DNA of 64,000 nt from Prorocentrum cordatum (taxonomy: Eukaryota; Sar; Dinophyceae; Prorocentrales; Prorocentraceae): positions 230,001 to 294,000 of the forward strand of contig CAUYUJ010011459.1 of NCBI GenBank assembly GCA_963575745.1. The letters are read 5' to 3'. A program made the translations under genes and the position numbers. The first letter of the stretch is position 1. Each line of letters begins with the position of its first letter. This document shows, piece after piece, positions 45,015 through 56,693 of the stretch. The notes under the pieces were generated by a model, which ran no database searches, had not been told where the DNA came from, and saw only the letters and a list, made by a program, of their open reading frames with translations.

Positions 45015-46110
45015 ATCCAGCAGGCTCGATCCTCCATCCTCGGATCGAGGACCCGAGATCTTGATTCCGAGCATCTTCGAGCTTTTAGGATCCTAGATCC
45101 GAGGGCCGCCAGGCTGAGACTCGAAGATCTCGGGTTCGCAATCCGAGGATCGAGGATCGAGCCTCGGCGATCCCCGATGGTCACCGTCGCCGTCGCCGTC
45201 GCCAGGCCCTGGCCGCCATTAAGGAACCTCGATCCTCGGATCGAGGATCCGAGATCTTGTTTCCGTGCATCCCTGCGCGCCTTGGATCCTAGGGCCGAGG
45301 ATCGCTGCTCGAGGATCGAGCCTCGGCGATAGTAGGTCGCCCTCGTCGCCGTCCTCGGGCCCGCGCTGCGATCGAGCAGGCTCGATCCTTCATCCTCGGA
45401 TCGAGGGTCCGAGATCTTGGTTTTGAGCATCTGCGAGCACCGCGGATCCTAGATCCGAGGGTCGCCAAGCTTGGACTCGAAGATCTCGAGCTCGGACTCG
45501 GGGGCCGAGCCTCGGCGATAGTAGATCGCCCCCCTCGCCGCCCTCGGGCGCTCAGACCGCCATCGAGGAGGACCCCTCCTCCATCCTCGGGTCGAGGATC
45601 CGAGATCTTGGCCCCATGCGTCTCTGGGCGAATCGGATCCTAGATCCGAGGATCGCAGCGCGTGGGCTCGGAGATCTCGGGTTCGACATCCGAGGCTCGA
45701 GGGCCGAGCCGCGGCGATAGTTGGTAGATCGCCCCCCTCGCCGCCCTCGGGCGCTCCGGCCGCCGTCAGGGAGGCTCGACCCTCCATCCGCGGATTTGAG
45801 AATCCGAGATCTTGGTTCCAAGCATCTCTGAGCGCCTTGGATCCTACATCCGAGGATCGCAACGCTTGGGCTCGAAGATCTCGGGTTCGACATCCGCGGT
45901 TCGAGGGTCGAGCCTCGGCGAATGTCGATTTCCCTCGTCGCCGTCCTCGGGCCCGCACTGCCATCGAGCAGGCTCGATTCTCCATCCTTGGATCGGAGAT
46001 GCGAGATCTTGGTCTGGAGCATCTGCGAGCACCGCGGATCCTATTTCCGACTATCGCTAAGCTTGGCCTCCAGGATCTTGGGTCTTCGATCCGAGGATCG
46101 ACGCTTGAGC
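45015..46110. repeat. ~200 bp satellite, about five and a half units
   Basis: Units restart at AGGCTCGATCCTCCATCCTCGG-like phrases near 45018, 45225, 45377, 45568, 45772 and 45969 (spacing 152-207 bp). Each contains the self-complementary TCGGATCGAGGATCCGAGATC and GAGCCTCGGCGATAGTAGATCG. Long minus frames across it show a repeating Arg/Ser/Pro peptide and are shadows. Confidence 0.92.
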
Positions 46111-46124
46111 CTCGACACCTGGCG

Positions 46125-46490
46125 GTCACGCGCACGCGCACACACGCGCACACAAACAAACACACCAACGCACGCACGCGCGCACACACGCACGCACACA
46201 CACACACGCACTCGCACACCCACACACTCGCACACTCTCACACACACACACACTCCCACACACGCCCACACACACTAACACACTCACTCACACACACACT
46301 CACGCACACAAAAGCAAAAACACAAACAACAGCAGCCACGACAGCAACAACAACCAGCAACACAGCAGCAACAGGCCCCAGCAACAAGACAAACAACCAG
46401 GGCACAAACAATAGCTGCACAAACAACAAACAGCAACAATACAAACAACAGTAGCACAAGAAACAACACAAACAACAAGAGCAACAAACA
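46125..46490. repeat. CA-rich microsatellite followed by CAACAA repeats
   Basis: CACACG/CACACA tracts at 46125-46305, then ACAACA/GCAACA tracts to 46490. The plus frame reads Thr/His then Asn/Thr/Gln; no gene. Confidence 0.92.
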
Positions 46491-46779
46491 ACCGTGGCCA
46501 ATTCAGGCTCAAGCGTTCCAGGCCTGCTGAGGACGCAGCACTCCATGGCCGAGTCGGACAGTGACGATCGCCAGCTTTTTCGCCGAGCGGTCGGACGGCG
46601 AGATCGCGGCCTCGCCGATGTTCTTCGTCGAGCAGACGAAGGGCGACGAGCGGGCGCCAGAGGGCGCGCAGACCGAGAACTTCGAGAAGGTGAAGACCGA
46701 GGGCGCCTGCGAGCAGCACGGGGAGACACAGCCAACGCGCTGGGGGAGAACGCCGGCGAGCCCGAGAACAAGAGCAAGG

Positions 46780-49700
46780 CATCGCGGCCAACTTCGACTC
46801 CATGCTGGCCCGCGCCATTTTCGCGGGCAACGACCTCGCCCGCGCGGGCGGCGCTACGCCGTGTACCGCCGTCTTCGGCAGGCAGCCCTCCACGCTGTCA
46901 CCTCTCGAAGCAGACGAGGAGCGCGACGGCGCCTGCGTCGGCGGAGCCGGGCCCGCTGCCGATGGCGAGGCGCGACCCAGCCGATTGCAGTGGCGCATCC
47001 GCGATATCGACCTGGAGCCAATTATTGGGGCCACTTCGATCGCCCGCGTCAATCGCGCCCTCCAGACACGCGCCACCGAGCGGAGATGGACGCTTCAACG
47101 TAGGGGGGCCAGGTGGAGATCCACTGGCCTCCTAGCACGAAGGACGCGCCAGGCTGCCCCGGCAATGTAATTTCTGTGGGCCTGGCCAGAGGCGAGGTCG
47201 CGGTCGCGTGCCGCAGCGCCGAGATGGTCTGCGCACTGCAGGGTGCACGGGCCCTCGTCGGTGTCGCCTCCAATTGCATGGGCACCGGCATGGCGCGATC
47301 ACGCGTGGCCGCATGGCTTGGGATCGCGTGGAGGACTTCTTAGAGCATCGCGGCAGGCTCAGGAGCCAGGACCTTCGGCCATTGCGGGGACGAGCACGGC
47401 AAGCAGCTTACCGAGCAGGCTCGGCGACGCCCCGATGTCCTCGATGCTCTGCGCTACTTGTCCCGGAGATGTTTTCAGCAGCCTGGCGTTCGCGCCGCGC
47501 GCCTGGTGCGAGGTCAGAAATCTGCGGGCGACTGGCCAGGCCGCAACCGCTGTCTGGTCATCTGGCGACCGCCTCGAAGCCCCAGCGACGGTCGCCAGTT
47601 GCATTTAGGCGGCGCCATGGCGTCGTCGGCGAGCAGTCGAAGGGCGCTCGCAACTTCCAATTTGTCCTGGGTGGCGAACAGCTGCTGGCAGCCGAGGCCG
47701 GGCAGGGCCAGGGCCAGACGTTCGACGATGGCGTCATCGACGTTCCCGAGAGCGCCGCTAGCGTCACCGAGGGTTGTTCACCATCAGTCTTGCCGGCGAT
47801 ACCCGGAGTGGCCGACGGCGTCTTCTCCGGCCACGCCCAACAGGTGATGTCGGCAGCTTCGTGAGCTGCAGGAGCTGGATGGCCCCGACAGCCAGTTGAT
47901 GGTCTGCGCTGCTGCCGAGCACGCGGCCGACAGCACGGGCCGCAGACCGCTCGACATCCACGCGCAGCGCCACCACTACCAGCGCGGCGCCGCTTTGGAC
48001 GACTACGCCGAGCTTGAGGAGGATGAAGGAGGAAAGCGCGTGGACTTACACTTGGACCCATGAGTGCGATTCTGAGCTGCCACGAGGGCAACCACGTTGC
48101 CAGCGGGCCCACCGCTGCCGCGCTCAAGGTCTACGCCGCCGTCGAGACCGCGACAATCAAGCGCGACGCCACTCTGCTGACCAAAGAGGAGGCGTCGAGG
48201 TTGACCGCGGAGGTGGCCGCCGCCATCCTCTATGAGCTCACCATCCGGGTCAAGCGCAAGCGTTTCGAGCGACGCTCTCTCGCAGGCGCTTTGAACTCCC
48301 CGGCTTCCAGGAGCGCGTTCAAATGGATGCACCGAAAGGCGCAGGACGGCAAGACCGCCAGGGTCACCCGGCGCCGCGCGGCGCAGAGGGCCTCCGCGAC
48401 ATTGGCGCCGGAGCCCTAGAGACGTTCGCAGGCGCGTCGGAACGGGCGTCTCAGCGCAGTCTGTCCTCCGAGGCGGCGCGTCGCCCGGACAATGCGCGCG
48501 TCGCGATGGACGTCGAGTAAGCGCTCTTGCTCCAGGGCGAAGCGGTCGGAGAGGTGACTTTCACCCCGCCGCCCGGCAATTCGGCCATCCCCAGGCAGGG
48601 CCCCAGGCTGCGAGTCTTCCGACGAGCGGTCCGAGCGCCCTCGCTGCATCGAGCCGGGCACGGGCTGCAATGATGCGCCCGCGGCATCTTCGAAGCTCGC
48701 CATGGTCACGCGCTCGCCCGAGCGCAGCGCCAAGCCGACGCGGTGGGGCCCTGAGCTCGAGGTCAAGCACGAGGCGCCTGGCATTTGTGGTGCCGGCGTT
48801 TGAGGGGTAGTTGTCCTGCTGTCCAAGCACGCCCGCGATCTCAAGATCGCAGGGCGCAAGAAGCACGTCGACCGACTCATCGGCCACATCCAGAGCGTCT
48901 GCGGCAAAACGAAGGGTGATTACGACGATTTCCCTTAATGCGGCGCCCACTAGCACAGCAGCGCCGACGGCGCAGCGACGCTCGACCAGGGCGAGCCCAT
49001 CGACGCTCTAATCCCCATGACGCACGTCGACCTGGTCAAGTCGAGGGCCGACTAGACAACCGGAGGTCCACTCCCAGACCTCCTTGTCTCTCTTCTCGGA
49101 TCAGCTGCCTATGCGCTGCTCGCCCAACGCCGCGCTGCCGCCCACGTCGTCGCGCTGCGACGGGCCGTGAACGAGCTGCCTTTCAGGCGCAGCATGCAGC
49201 TCAACTCGATTGATCTGGCCACGCAGCAGATCGAAGCGCGCGTCGTCTGTTGGGCGATGGGGCGCGCGGGCCAAATCTGCGTCGAGGCGACGGCTCCGTT
49301 GCGCGCGAGGAGGATGCAGGATGCGCCGTGAGGCGCCGTGCACATGCGTCTGGGCAAGTGCCGCAGCGCTGGCAAACAGATCCGCCACTTGCGCGACGCT
49401 GTGGGCAGATCACGCAAGTTTGTGTAGATCGCCGTTCGGCCCCGAGCTGCTCGCGGCGCGTGGGGCGGCAGACGGTCCATAGGCGCGCCTCGTCGCCCTT
49501 CGCGAGACGGCGCCGGGGCCCCCTTCGGCAAACGAGCTGAGGAAGCTGAGGGAGATGGTTGTGGACGGCATGGCCGTCTTCTCTGCGCTGGCCGCGGGCC
49601 ACGCGCGGCCGCCGCGCGAGAAACGCGTGGCAGGCCATCTGCGGCGGCAATCAGACCAGCTGCGCGCCAAACAGCTATCCACACGCTGTGGTGCGGCACC

Positions 49701-49940
49701 CGTAACATGATGGCCGACCCCATGACGAAGGTTGGCAGTGGCCGGGAGCTCATCTTCGATATCATGGAGGGGGGGCTCGCCAACGCACGCCCCACGGTGA
49801 GGTTGAGCGAGGGCCGCCACAAAAAAACAGTACCGAGCTCCAGCTACCGCAACTTCAACAAGGACGACGACGGGCGATCAATTCAGCGTCGCATGTCTCG
49901 ATCATGTTCGCGACTGCGACACAGCACATCAAGAAGGTAA
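46780..49940 (+). pseudogene. Ty1/copia-like element, decayed integrase C-terminus, RT and RNase H
   Basis: Ordered polyprotein remnants on plus, in shifting frames. Integrase end: LARAGGATPCTAVFGRQPST (near 46830-46890). RT: LTKEEASRLTAEVAAAILYE (48176), FKWMHRKAQDGKTARVTRRR (48320), VAMDVE then stop TAA at 48518, where AFLQG is expected, then GEVTFTPPPGN (48550). RT end: DLKIAGRKKHVDRLIGHIQS near 48837, DYDDFP, TLDQGEPIDAL, then LLVSLLGSAAYALLAQRRAA (49080). RNase H end: AVFSALAAGHARPP near 49575 and NMMADPMTKVGSGRELIFDI from 49707. The YxDD box was not found. Multiple stops and shifts make it non-functional. LTRs were not identified with confidence. Confidence 0.7.
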
Positions 49941-50245
49941 GTGCGAGGATGCTCGCGCGAGGCGGACTACATTCGCGAACGCGACGCAGTGCGACACACC
50001 AGTGAGTTGCTTCTTCGAGCTGCGTTCGAGAGGCAGCAGGTGTGTTGTCAGACCGCGCGCGGCGCTGCCAACTGTCTGCTTCATTGTAACAGAGTATAAG
50101 AAGCCTGGTCAGTAAAGTGGTTCCCTCTGCCGGCGCAGGTGCGGGCCGCGCGCTCGCCGCATCCCCCCTCCTCCTCCTCCTCCCTCCCCCTCCTCCGCCA
50201 CAAGGCTTTCTCCGCGCTGGCAAAAAAAGTGTTGTCGATTCCATG
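49940..50245. other. Sequence beyond the retroelement, possible 3' end
   Basis: GC-rich with short direct phrases (GCGAACGCGACGCAGTGCGACAC and similar to GCGACTGCGACACAGC about 70 bp earlier). It could hold the 3' terminal repeat of the element, but no matching 5' copy was seen. A CTCCTCC tract follows at 50160-50200. Confidence 0.35.
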
Positions 50246-50416
50246 TCACGGGTGTTGCTAGAAGTGCCCCTGACCCAAGGTGCCCCCAGGATTTCCATGG
50301 GAGGCCCCCGCGGCCCCCAGGGCACCCCATCACGAGGTCCAGAAGCCCCAGGGGCTCCAGAATTGAGCGAAAAGCTGGAGGCACCTTGGGCCAGGGGCAC
50401 CTTTAGCGACCCCCGG
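50246..50416. mobile_element. MITE-like inverted-repeat element, family E
   Basis: Left end CGGGTGTTGCTAGAAGTGCC...CCCAAGGTGCC and right end GGCACCTTGGGCC...GCGACCCCCGG are reverse complements over about 35 bp with few mismatches. About 170 bp in total. Single copy recognised here. Confidence 0.7.
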
Positions 50417-51016
50417 ATGTCATTGTTCCCCTCCTGAGCCAAGGTCCTTTTTCCGGCTCCCTTCGGGTAACCGGCAGCGTGTACTACGGCAGCGCGCAGG
50501 AAGGTGACATGACGGTTGCAGGAAAGCCCCACTTTCGCGCGGGATGGCGCAGGAAAGCGCTTCTTTCTGGCATCGGCCGAAATCCCCGCTTGTTGAGTGC
50601 AGTCGGGCTGCTGAGAAAAAAAGGAACGCTAAATAAGGAACGTCGCCTTTTTGCGGCTTCAGAAAAACCTGGGTGCACGAGAAGGGCTAGAGGAACAACC
50701 GCGGAAGGACGTAAGGAACATCGAGCCCCTTCCGAATCCATTCCTTAATTCAGCGTCTTGGCTGTACCCGTCAGGATGGCGTTGATCGCGATCAGCCGTT
50801 GATCGATCTCTTGCTGCCCTGTTTCCGTACGGCGCTCCAGAGAGGGACTCGCCGTTTGCGCGCCTCGCGCTCGGCGGAGGGCGCGGCGGAGGCCAGCGGA
50901 AGCGAGGCCGAGGCGTCATCGTGTTTGGAGTGGGGCTTCTGGAGTCGGCCGTGCGTCGTCCGTTGCTGGCCAGGGGCTCGCTTGGGCCGTCTTGGGGCCC
51001 GCATGGCCATTTTTAG

Positions 51017-51213
51017 GGGAACGAACAATGACGTAAACATAATTAAAAACTCGGAGGTCCGCGCGGATTTCTTGGACCCGCGCTGGACCGCCCTGGCGGC
51101 GCCTCCGGCGCCGCCCCTGCAGCGCTCCGCGCGCCAGGGAGGGGGGTCCAGAGCGGGTCCAAGAAATCCGCGCGGACCTCCAAGTTTTTATGTTTATGTA
51201 ATTTTTCGTTCCA
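51017..51213. mobile_element. MITE-like inverted-repeat element, family C, best copy
   Basis: Arms of about 80 bp run from GGGGAACGAACAATGACGTA inward to CGGAGGTCCGCGCGGATTTC and TTGGACCCGCGCTGGACC, matched by the right arm ending GTAATTTTTCGTTCC. The centre is GGCGGCGCC-rich with GCGCTCCGCGCGCCAGGGAGG. Related copies at about 55945-56130, 59977-60118 and 60650-60825 share the CGCTCCGCGCGCCAGGGAGG-type centre (inverted or diverged at 60050). Confidence 0.85.
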
Positions 51214-51835
51214 CTGATTTGGTGGGTGCCTGGGGACCGTCATTGGGCCGTCTTGGATGCCTGTTGGGCCTTCGTGGGGTCCTCATGGGCGCTCGCCCCA
51301 GGAGAGATGTGTGCGGGGGGGGGAGCGAAGGGGGGGGGGGGGGAGGGGGGCAAAAACCCGACCCTCACAACTGGCGTTTGCGCAGCAGCTCTGGACGTTA
51401 ACTGAACAGTCCTGCCTGGTTCGGGTCCATCGTTGGGCGCATTTGTTGGGAGGACCTCGTTTGCAGGGGACGCGTGCTATAAAAATGGTTCGTCCTTCCA
51501 TGTTGGTGCCTCGTGTGGCGGGGACTTGGGGCGGGAGGGTACGGTGCAGCATCAGTGGCACTTGCTAGTTTTACTCTGGTGGTCGCTCCTTCTCTCCCGT
51601 GCGCTTAGCGTAGGATGGCAAGTCGAAAACGTCTCGTGGGGCCGGGCGACGGTGAGTAAGCTGTGTTCTGGGCCTGCTCGTGGGCGTCGTCGCCATTGGG
51701 ATTCCATGACCGTGCTCTCCCACCGTTCCCATCGGCAGAAATTGTGGTGCCTTGATGGCTATCCCTTTGTGCTCTGTCTGAATCGTTCGCATGCGTTCTC
51801 CTCGTGCCCTTGTGGAGTGGGGGGCGGCGGCACAG

Positions 51836-52963
51836 GATGCGCCAGCGGCCCCGCCTGCGGCCCCGGATACTCGGAGGGCGTCGTGGTCGAGTGGAGCGAG
51901 CGGGGCTTTGGCTTCCTCGTCTTCCAGGACGGGCGCCGCGCCTACGTGCACCACTCCTCGATCCACGCGCCGTCCGGCGACAGGAAGAACCTGAACCTCA
52001 CCGTTGGCGAGACGGTGGAGTGCATGCTGAACGAGGATCTGCCGTCGCACCCCGGCAAGTGGGCCGCGGTCAATGTCTGGCGCAAGTCGGAGATCATCCT
52101 CGCGAAGGCCTCTGGCAACTTCCCTCCGGCGGGCGGCGCCATGGCCAGCGGCATGCCGCCACCGCCCGCCGCCATCGAGGATCGCCCGTGCCAGGACGGC
52201 CCACCACAGGGCGTCACGCCGCCGCAGCCGATGCCGGAGATGCCTGCCGCAAAGCCACCGTCGCCCTTGGACACCTCGCCTTTCGCCGACAACGCCAGCG
52301 CCCTTACGGCCAAGTTCGGCTTGCCGAAGCATTCCGCCACAATTGGCGAGCGCCTAGAAGGCACAGTCGTGGAGTGGAGCAATCGCGGTTTCGGCTTCGT
52401 CCTGTTCGGCGATGCGCGCGCGTACGTGCACACCTCGAACTGCGAGAGGGGGAGCGACTTGAGGGAGGGGGAGAGGGTCACCGGAGTGTTGACGGAAGAC
52501 ACCACGCGCCCTGGCAAGCTTGCGGCCGTAGACGTGCGCAGGGGTACCCTCGCGGATTGCAACGGCCCCAGCGGCGGGTCCAGGTTCAGCGACGGCATGG
52601 GCAAGGGCTGCAAGGGCGACGGCTGCATGGGCGGAGGCTGCGGGATGGGCAAGGGCGACGGCTGCATGGGCGGAGGCTGCGGGATGGGCGGCATGGGCGG
52701 AGGCTGCGGCATGGGCGGCTGCGGTATGGGCGGCTGCGGTATAGGCGACGGCTGCGGGATGGGCGCATGCGGCATGGGCGGCTGTGGGATGGGCGGCTGC
52801 GGCATGAACGGCTGCGGCATGGGCGGCTGCGGCATGAACGGCTGCGGCGGTTGCGGCGGCTGCGGCATGAGCGGTTGCGACATGGGTGGCTGCGGCATGG
52901 GAGGCATGGGCGGCTGCGGAATGGGCGGCTGCGGCATGGGCTGCGGGGGCTGCGGGATGCAGG
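51836..52963 (+). CDS. Cold-shock-domain protein exon: two CSDs plus a Gly-Cys-Met repeat
   Basis: Cold-shock domains bind single-stranded RNA or DNA with surface aromatics. This 376-codon exon (acceptor GGCGGCACAG at 51835; probable GA donor GCAGG|GAGCAG at 52963) holds CSD1 at about 51873-52085 (EGVVVEWSERGFGFLVF, then RRAYVHHSSI) and CSD2 at about 52345-52545 (EGTVVEWSNRGFGFVLF, then ARAYVHTSNC). Both keep the GFGF RNP1-like core and the VH RNP2-like segment. A Pro/Ala-rich linker joins them. After CSD2 comes about 120 residues of repeated GGCGMGGCGMGG with Asn, Asp and Lys variants. The third CSD starts in the exon at 60350. The open frame runs on to 53247, but that part reads into a MITE and is taken as intron. 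Upstream exons are expected but not found. Confidence 0.75.
52585..52963 (+). repeat. GGCTGCGGCATGGGC-type coding repeat (Gly-Cys-Met)
   Basis: Tandem 12-15 bp units encode (G)GCGM with occasional N, D, I and K. About 30 Cys occur in about 120 residues, an extreme composition that could bind metal or cross-link. The open frame is strictly kept, unlike the non-coding repeats of this window. Confidence 0.85.
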
Positions 52964-53185
52964 GAGCAGAAACGCCACGCACACCCCAATCTCGTGGAGG
53001 GAACACGAGGGAGTGGGGGAGGAGTGACACCAGAACATCCTTATCCACCTCCTCGGAGTCGTACCCCGGGAACCCGAGGACCTCTCGAGGTTCGTTGGAT
53101 GGGTATATGCCCGGCCTTGGGGGCGGGAAATTGTCCGCATCCACCACTCCCCAGGGATCTGGTGCACGACTCCAGCAGCTGTGGT

Positions 53186-53364
53186 CTGGGACTGCAAAGA
53201 GGGGGGTGATGACTAGGGGTGGGTGGACATCATGGCGTGGGCCATGATGTTCCCTTAGATTTCATGGCGCCTCTTCTTTTCTCATTACGTCCCTGGCCCC
53301 CCCCCCCTGGGCCGCCCACATGCCGCCGGCCGTGATTTGCGCACCCCCGTCTTGGCCGCCCCCG
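53186..53364. mobile_element. MITE-like element, family D, copy 1
   Basis: About 150 bp closely match 60160-60316, including GGACATCATGGCGTGGGCCA, TCATTACGTCCCTGGC, a C9 run, GGGCCGC.CACATGCCGCC, and the right end CTTGGCCGCCCCCG. The left terminal repeat is eroded. Confidence 0.75.
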
Positions 53365-53549
53365 ATGTGGATGCGCACAAGGAGCCAGCTCGCTATCAGG
53401 AGCCCCACCGAAATCTTTGGTGCCCCGACGGCCCCCAGGCCCGGGCCCCCCTCGAGAATGGAGGACCCCTTTGCAGGGCCTAACTCGAGACGATCCATCC
53501 GATTCGACATCGAATTCGGCCCGCTCGATCCGATTCGATTCTGCTCACT

Positions 53550-53695
53550 TTTAGTCGGGCGTGTCCCTCTACAGGAGGAACATTAAAAAATAACTAGTCC
53601 ACAAATAGTCTGGGGACGATGTTCCGACAATTTTCTGACCATTTTTGAATTGTTTTGGCTATTCTTTATTTTTCGTCAAAAATCCCCCGATGCGG
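53550..53695 (+). mobile_element. MITE-like element, family A, 3'-eroded copy
   Basis: Left end TTTAGTCGGGCGTGTCCCTCTACAGGAGG is intact and the AGTCTGGGGACGATGTT core is present. The right terminal repeat has decayed to AAAATCCCCCGATGCGG. Confidence 0.75.
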
Positions 53696-54139
53696 CGCGA
53701 TATTTGCATGGCGTCGTTGTGCATCTTGGCGCGAAGGTCCGACTCGATTTCAAATCCGTGCCGATGCGGCCCGATCCGCCGAACACTCTGATTCGATCCG
53801 ATGTGCAATGCCGACTGGCCCTGCTCGGACAAGTCTAGAATCGAGATAAATCCGTTCCAGAGCGTTCCGGAGCACTCTCAGAGCGTGCCGAAACGCTCTG
53901 AAGCGGCCGCGTCGCCTGATGCGTCCTCCAAACCCGCTGATTCTCAGAGATGTCCGATTTACATCGGCCCGAGGTTGTCTCGATGGAGCTTTCGTCTTGC
54001 CTGCCCTCTCGGAGATCCGGGGCCCCGTGCCAGGCCCGAGGGCGGCGAGAGGCGTGCCGGTAGACTTCTCGTGGCCAGGCCTCTGGCCGCGCGCCCCTCT
54101 GGGGGCGCTGGTGGCGCTGATCGGCGGCGCGCAGGGTGG

Positions 54140-54290
54140 GGGGTGTCCTCCTCCTCCTCCTCCTCCCCTCCTCCTCCCCCTCCTCCTCCTCCTCCTCCTC
54201 CTCCTTGTCCTCCTCCTCCTCCTCCCCCCTCCTCCTCCTCCTCCTCCTCCTCCTCCCCCTCCTCCTCCTCCTCCTCCTCCTCCACAATTA
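54140..54290. repeat. (CTC/CCT)n microsatellite
   Basis: Near-continuous CTC triplets. Shadows are Leu/Pro/Ser frames on plus and Glu/Gly/Arg frames on minus. Confidence 0.95.
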
Positions 54291-54599
54291 CTCAATATGA
54301 ATACTACTCTCCCTCTTCCCCTGATGGCGTGCAGGGAATATTCGACCCCCCCCCCGCGAACTGCTTTTTTACACAGGATTCCCGTGAGTTGGGTTTTCGC
54401 CTGCGTTTTTTTTAAATGCTGCTCTCGCTGAGGCGCGGGCCTCATTTCTGCTCCCGAATCGTTCCGAATCGTGCTCCCGCTGCAGCGTGGGCCTCGTTTT
54501 CGGATGGGTGTTTTGCCTCCGTCGTTCAGGCGCGCCCATCCGCCCGCCACCACCGCGCCGCACCACGCCCCGCCCCGCCGCACGCACACCCACCGCCAC

Positions 54600-54734
54600 T
54601 TCCACCCACGCACGCACGCACGCACGCACGCGCACTACCACCGCGCACCGCCACCACCACCGCACTACCCCACCCACCACCACCACGCTACACCGCGTCA
54701 CACCACATCACACGCGCGCACACACAGACACACA

Positions 54735-54777
<43 letters not shown>

Positions 54778-54786
54778 GCACGCACG

Positions 54787-54870
<84 letters not shown>

Positions 54871-55080
54871 ACCACCGCCACCACCACCACCACCGCCATC
54901 ACGCACGTACGCACCTGGCCCACCACCAAACCACCAAGACGCCACACCACGTCACACCACAGCACACGCGCACACACACACACACACATACACACCACCA
55001 CCACAACAACCACAACCACGCACACACGCACGCACGCACGCGCACCACCACCCACTACGCACACGCGCGCAGAGCCACAG
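54600..55080. repeat. (CA)n / (CACG)n microsatellite
   Basis: CACGCACG at 54605-54640 and 54733-54790, pure CACA at 54791-54868, then CACCAC and further CACG to about 55070. The long His/Thr/Arg frames here are repeat shadows. Confidence 0.97.
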
Positions 55081-55179
55081 GTCCGCTACGACACGCGTCC
55101 GCGGATAGAGAAAATCAACGCCATGGTAAGGGATGGGAGGGAGGGGTAGGATGTCAGATGTTGACGCGAGCGCACCTAA

Positions 55180-55250
55180 CTTGTCCTCCTCCTCCTCCTC
55201 CTCCTCCTCCTCCTCCTCCTCCTCCTCCTCCTCCTCCTCCTCCTCCTCCC
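55180..55250. repeat. (CCT)n microsatellite
   Basis: Uninterrupted CTC triplets for about 65 bp. Confidence 0.97.
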
Positions 55251-55450
55251 GTCACCCCCCTCACTTTTGCACGCTCCTCACACGTTTCGGTGCAGGCCTC
55301 CCAGACGGGGGGCTCCGAGCATCCCCTTCCGCTCCCCGTGAAGCAAGGCGCGGGCACCGCGGGGCGCGGGCGGCCCAGGCGAGGCGAGGCCAGGGAGGAG
55401 CGAGTCCGTGCCCCCCCTGTGGCCCGCGCCCCAGCCCCTTGGCTCTGGGC

Positions 55451-55607
55451 TAAGTCGGGCGTGTCCCTCTACAGGAGGAATATTCAGAGGTAGTCAAACC
55501 AAAACTCTGGGGACGATGTTTCGACTGGGTTTGCCTATCGTCGAGCATGTTTCGCGTATTTGATTATTTTCCCGTAATCCGCTTGTAGGAGGACATGCCC
55601 GACCTGA
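55451..55607 (+). mobile_element. MITE-like element, family A
   Basis: 157 bp with TAAGTCGGGCGTGTCCCTCT at the left and GGAGGACATGCCCGACCTGA at the right, inverted repeats of about 25 bp. Candidate 8 bp flanks (CTCTGGGC / TTCTAGGC) match at 6 of 8. Confidence 0.8.
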
Positions 55608-55611
55608 TTCT

Positions 55612-55826
55612 AGGCCTCCCAGATGGGGTCCGAGTAGATGGGGTCGGAGGATCGCGCCACATCGCCGATGTATCGGCGATGCGGCTCGATGTGGAGCCCG
55701 AGTTTCTCCACGCCGACGGCGCCGATGCGTCGCCGACGTCGCTATTGAATCGCCAATGCATCGCCGATGCATCGGCATCGGCGATGCGGAGCGATCCTCC
55801 GACCCCATCTACGGACACCATCTAGG
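55612..55826. mobile_element. MITE-like element, family B, copy 1
   Basis: Left AGGCCTCCCAGATGGGGTCC, GAGTAGATGGGGTCGGAGGATCG and right CGATCCTCCGACCCCATCTA...CCATCTAGGACC form long inverted ends. The centre has GCATCGGCGATG/CATCGCCGATG palindromes and GGCTCGATGTGGAGCCCGAG. It abuts the family A element at 55607. Confidence 0.8.
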
Positions 55827-55944
55827 ACCGGAAGGACGCGTGGGCAGAAGAGCGCGCGATATCATAAACAACGGATAAGAAGCATAACATAAGCATAATA
55901 TGTCAGATACTTCCTATTGCAGGCTTCGGGACACAACAAACAAC

Positions 55945-56130
55945 ATACACTTTGTATCTCGGAGGTCTGCGCGGATTTGTCGGATCTGCGTTGGGCCCCC
56001 GTGGCGGCTTTGTGGCGCCGCCTCTGGCGTGCTCCGCGCGCCAGGGAGGGAGGCCCATTGCCGGTCCAAGAAATTGTATTCTCGCAGGCCTCCGAAAGTT
56101 CACGTGTATGCAGTTCTTCCTTACTCTAGC
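55945..56130. mobile_element. MITE-like element, family C, diverged copy
   Basis: Left CATACACTTTGTATCTCGGAGGTCTGCGCGGATTTG, centre GCGTGCTCCGCGCGCCAGGGAGGGAGG, right GCAGGCCTCCGAAAGTTCACGTGTATGCAG. The arms are inverted but more diverged than in the 51.0 kb copy. Confidence 0.7.
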
Positions 56131-56693
56131 GGAGGCAGGCGTTGGGTGGGGGGGGGGCATCTCAGAGAGGATCGGAGCCTCCTGCAGCCAAGGAAACGCA
56201 ATACAGTCAACCATGATAGTAAGAATGGGCAACTTTCCGAAGGGTACCCTCGCATCCTCGCCTCCTCGGTCCATCCTTCGCCGCTTTCGTCGGCCGCGCC
56301 CCGCTCGAATAGCTTCGAAATGGGCGTCCAAGGCCCTTGCATCCTTATCGCGCATCCTTATTATACTGGTTGACTGTGAGCAGGGATTCCAGGCGCGCGA
56401 GTTTGTGACGGCCCCCGCTTCCAGACAGGAACCAGCGCGCCGTGGCCGGGTCTTGCGGCATTAGTTGCACGTTTCGGGGGAGCGGCAGGGGTCGACTTGA
56501 ACGGTGTTTTGGCGATTCGGTGGGAAGTTTTCGTTTCGATTTCGTTTTGCGGTAAAGGCGAATTGAAGACAAAACGATGGAAAACAAAACAAAACGAAAA
56601 CGAAACATCGTTTAGGTTCAGCCCTGTGGAGCGGTATTTGCCCCCCCACGCCCACGTGCCAAATCTATGGAACCGTAAGTCCTCCACGTTATC

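Noticed and set aside
45449-46225. Arg/Ser-rich 258-residue protein on the minus strand
   Set aside because: It is a translation of the ~200 bp satellite and CA microsatellite; the peptide repeats with the DNA period.
51942-53147. 401-residue Pro/Gln-rich protein on the minus strand
   Set aside because: It is antisense to the cold-shock exon. The Pro/Gln pattern is the complement of the Gly-Cys-Met codons.
54471-55493. His/Thr-rich 340-residue plus-strand protein
   Set aside because: It follows (CA)n and (CACG)n microsatellites and shows no non-repetitive coding segment.
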